Shown here one piece after another: positions 13,082 to 13,959 of a stretch of 13,959 nt of DNA (the stretch's first letter is position 1; each line of letters begins with the position of its first letter). The notes beneath the pieces are model-generated. The model made no database searches, was not told the origin of the DNA, and saw nothing but the letters and a program-made list of their open reading frames with translations. This DNA is from an uncultured Clostridia bacterium (lineage in GTDB: Bacteria > Bacillota > Clostridia > Oscillospirales > Acutalibacteraceae): positions 1-13,959 of the forward strand of contig CAMNHG010000028.1 of NCBI GenBank assembly GCA_946539105.1. The letters are read 5' to 3'. The translations under genes were made by a program, and so were the position numbers.

Positions 13082-13794
13082 TTTATCTTATCCAGTAACT
13101 CGCCAACCTTGTCGTGGAAAACCAAGTCCGCCTGAGAGTCAAACGGAGTTGAGTCTCGGTTTATCAGCACAATTTTGTCTCCGCGGAAGTAGCGGATAAA
13201 CCCTGCTGCGGGGTAAACCGTCAGGCTCGTCCCGGCGATAATCAGTAGATCAGCCTGCATAATCGCGTTGAGTGCGCCCGATACCACGCTGTCGTCAAGC
13301 CCTTCCTCGTACAGCACAACATCAGGCTTAATCACTCCGCCGCATTCGCACTTGGGCACGCCTGCGGATTCCTTGATATATTCGGCGGTGTAAAATTTAC
13401 GGCACCTGCGGCAGTAGTTGCGCAGTACGCTTCCGTGCAGCTCGTAAACTCTTTTACTGCCTGCCGCCTGATGCAGACCGTCGATGTTTTGGGTGACAAC
13501 CGCGCTGAGCTTGCCTGCTTTTTCAAGCTCGGCGAGTTTAAGATGAGCCTTGTTCGGCTTTTTGTCAAGGCAGAGCATTTTGTCGCGGTAAAAGCGGTAA
13601 AATTCCTCAGTGTTCCTCTCAAAAAAAGTGTGGCTCAAAATCTCCTCGGGCGGATAATCGTACTTTTGATTATACAGTCCGTCAACACTGCGAAAGTCGG
13701 GGATACCGCTTTCGGTGCTCACGCCTGCTCCACCGAAGAAAACTATTCTGTTGCTGTTGTCAATCAGCCTTTGAAGCTCTGCAATTTCGCTCAT
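13063..13794 (-). CDS. Sir2-family NAD-dependent protein deacylase
   Basis: 243 residues, close to compact bacterial sirtuins. Rossmann NAD-binding GAGVSTESGIPDFR (22-35), TQNIDGLH (101-108), catalytic His120 in ELHGS, zinc ribbon Cys128, Cys131, Cys149, Cys151, then IKPDVVLYEEGL (155-166), GTSLTVYPAA (188-197) and LINRD. All key residues are present, so it should remove acyl groups from lysines using NAD. The last residues, VPSAR, and the stop codon fall inside the mini-hairpin repeat at 13062-13081, so the natural C-terminus was probably near KVGELLDKI. GAGGAAA precedes the ATG. It starts 15 bp after trpA, so it appears to be the last gene of a trp transcript. Confidence 0.96.
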   Translation of the reverse strand: MSEIAELQRLIDNSNRIVFFGGAGVSTESGIPDFRSVDGLYNQKYDYPPEEILSHTFFERNTEEFYRFYRDKMLCLDKKPNKAHLKLAELEKAGKLSAVVTQNIDGLHQAAGSKRVYELHGSVLRNYCRRCRKFYTAEYIKESAGVPKCECGGVIKPDVVLYEEGLDDSVVSGALNAIMQADLLIIAGTSLTVYPAAGFIRYFRGDKIVLINRDSTPFDSQADLVFHDKVGELLDKINVPSAR

Positions 13795-13809
13795 AATTAT
13801 TTCCTCAAA

Positions 13810-13959
13810 TTATTTAACCGCGTCTTTAATGCTTTTGATGTAATCTACGACAGGCTTAACGCTGTTCTTGCCGTACTTTGCGACAATGCTTACAACCTGC
13901 GCGCCGATGATAACGCCGTCGGAGGCCTTAGCCGCCTCGGCAGCTTCTTTAACGCTCGG
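13810..13959 (-). CDS. trpA: Tryptophan synthase alpha chain, C-terminal part
   Basis: 49 codons plus TAA, cut at the right window edge, which removes its start and most of the protein. The visible end reads VKEAAEAAKASDGVIIGAQV and then VKPVVDYIKSIKDAVK. This fits the C-terminal phosphate-binding ASDGVI(I/V)G strand and last helix of TrpA, which splits indole-glycerol phosphate to indole for the final step of tryptophan synthesis. The identification rests on this short tail, so confidence is moderate; a related TIM-barrel enzyme is possible. The following sirtuin begins 15 bp downstream. Confidence 0.75.
   Translation of the reverse strand, partial: PSVKEAAEAAKASDGVIIGAQVVSIVAKYGKNSVKPVVDYIKSIKDAVK

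Overview
The window looks like an ordinary chromosomal segment of a low-to-mid GC Firmicute, most likely a gut-type Clostridia (Ruminococcaceae/Oscillospiraceae-like). The support is strong purine-rich Shine-Dalgarno sites, near-consensus TTGACA/TATAAT promoters, hairpin-plus-U terminators, GTG and TTG starts, and the protein families themselves: a LytTR/DUF3021 pair, a DHHW-family protein, a two-subunit iron-sulfur fumarase and a D-Ala-D-Ala ligase. This placement comes from remembered protein resemblance, not from a database search.

Layout. Positions 2-289 (minus) hold a three-tRNA cluster, Met-Glu-Leu in transcription order. Its consensus promoter sits inside the terminator of the upstream gene, an orotate phosphoribosyltransferase-like protein (372-1007, minus). 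A divergent gene (1149-2006, plus) encodes a small zinc-ribbon membrane protein. A two-gene minus unit follows: a membrane-anchored DHHW-family protein and a NUDIX hydrolase (2070-4085). Next comes an OmpR/histidine-kinase two-component pair (4232-6440, minus). Divergent from it, a long plus-strand block runs from 6599 to 11947: fumarase alpha and beta, then, from an internal promoter at 8016, a MIF-like tautomerase, a YjbQ-family protein, D-Ala-D-Ala ligase, MurF and uracil phosphoribosyltransferase. Convergent to this is a minus-strand LytTR regulator/DUF3021 membrane pair (12008-12867). Last, on the minus strand, a sirtuin (13063-13794) follows the 3' end of a tryptophan synthase alpha gene that enters at the right edge.

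How the genes work together. ddl and murF are consecutive steps in peptidoglycan precursor synthesis: D-Ala-D-Ala is made and then added to the UDP-MurNAc-tripeptide. upp salvages uracil and the pyrE-like gene would make orotidylate, so both relate to pyrimidine nucleotides, although they lie far apart. The fumarase subunits form one enzyme. The LytTR regulator probably controls its own operon through a pair of 9-bp direct repeats I can place upstream of its promoter.

Most noteworthy: (1) a tandem array of four mini-hairpins (13004-13081) whose stems differ but stay self-complementary, fused to the 3' end of the sirtuin gene so that one unit encodes its last residues and stop codon; (2) a predicted LytTR operator with the expected 9-12-9 geometry; (3) three proteins whose family signature residues appear substituted (the DHHW protein, the YjbQ protein and the PyrE-like protein); (4) a promoter nested in a terminator at 315-354. 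Apart from these, the window is mostly housekeeping and I do not see a clear new multi-gene system.
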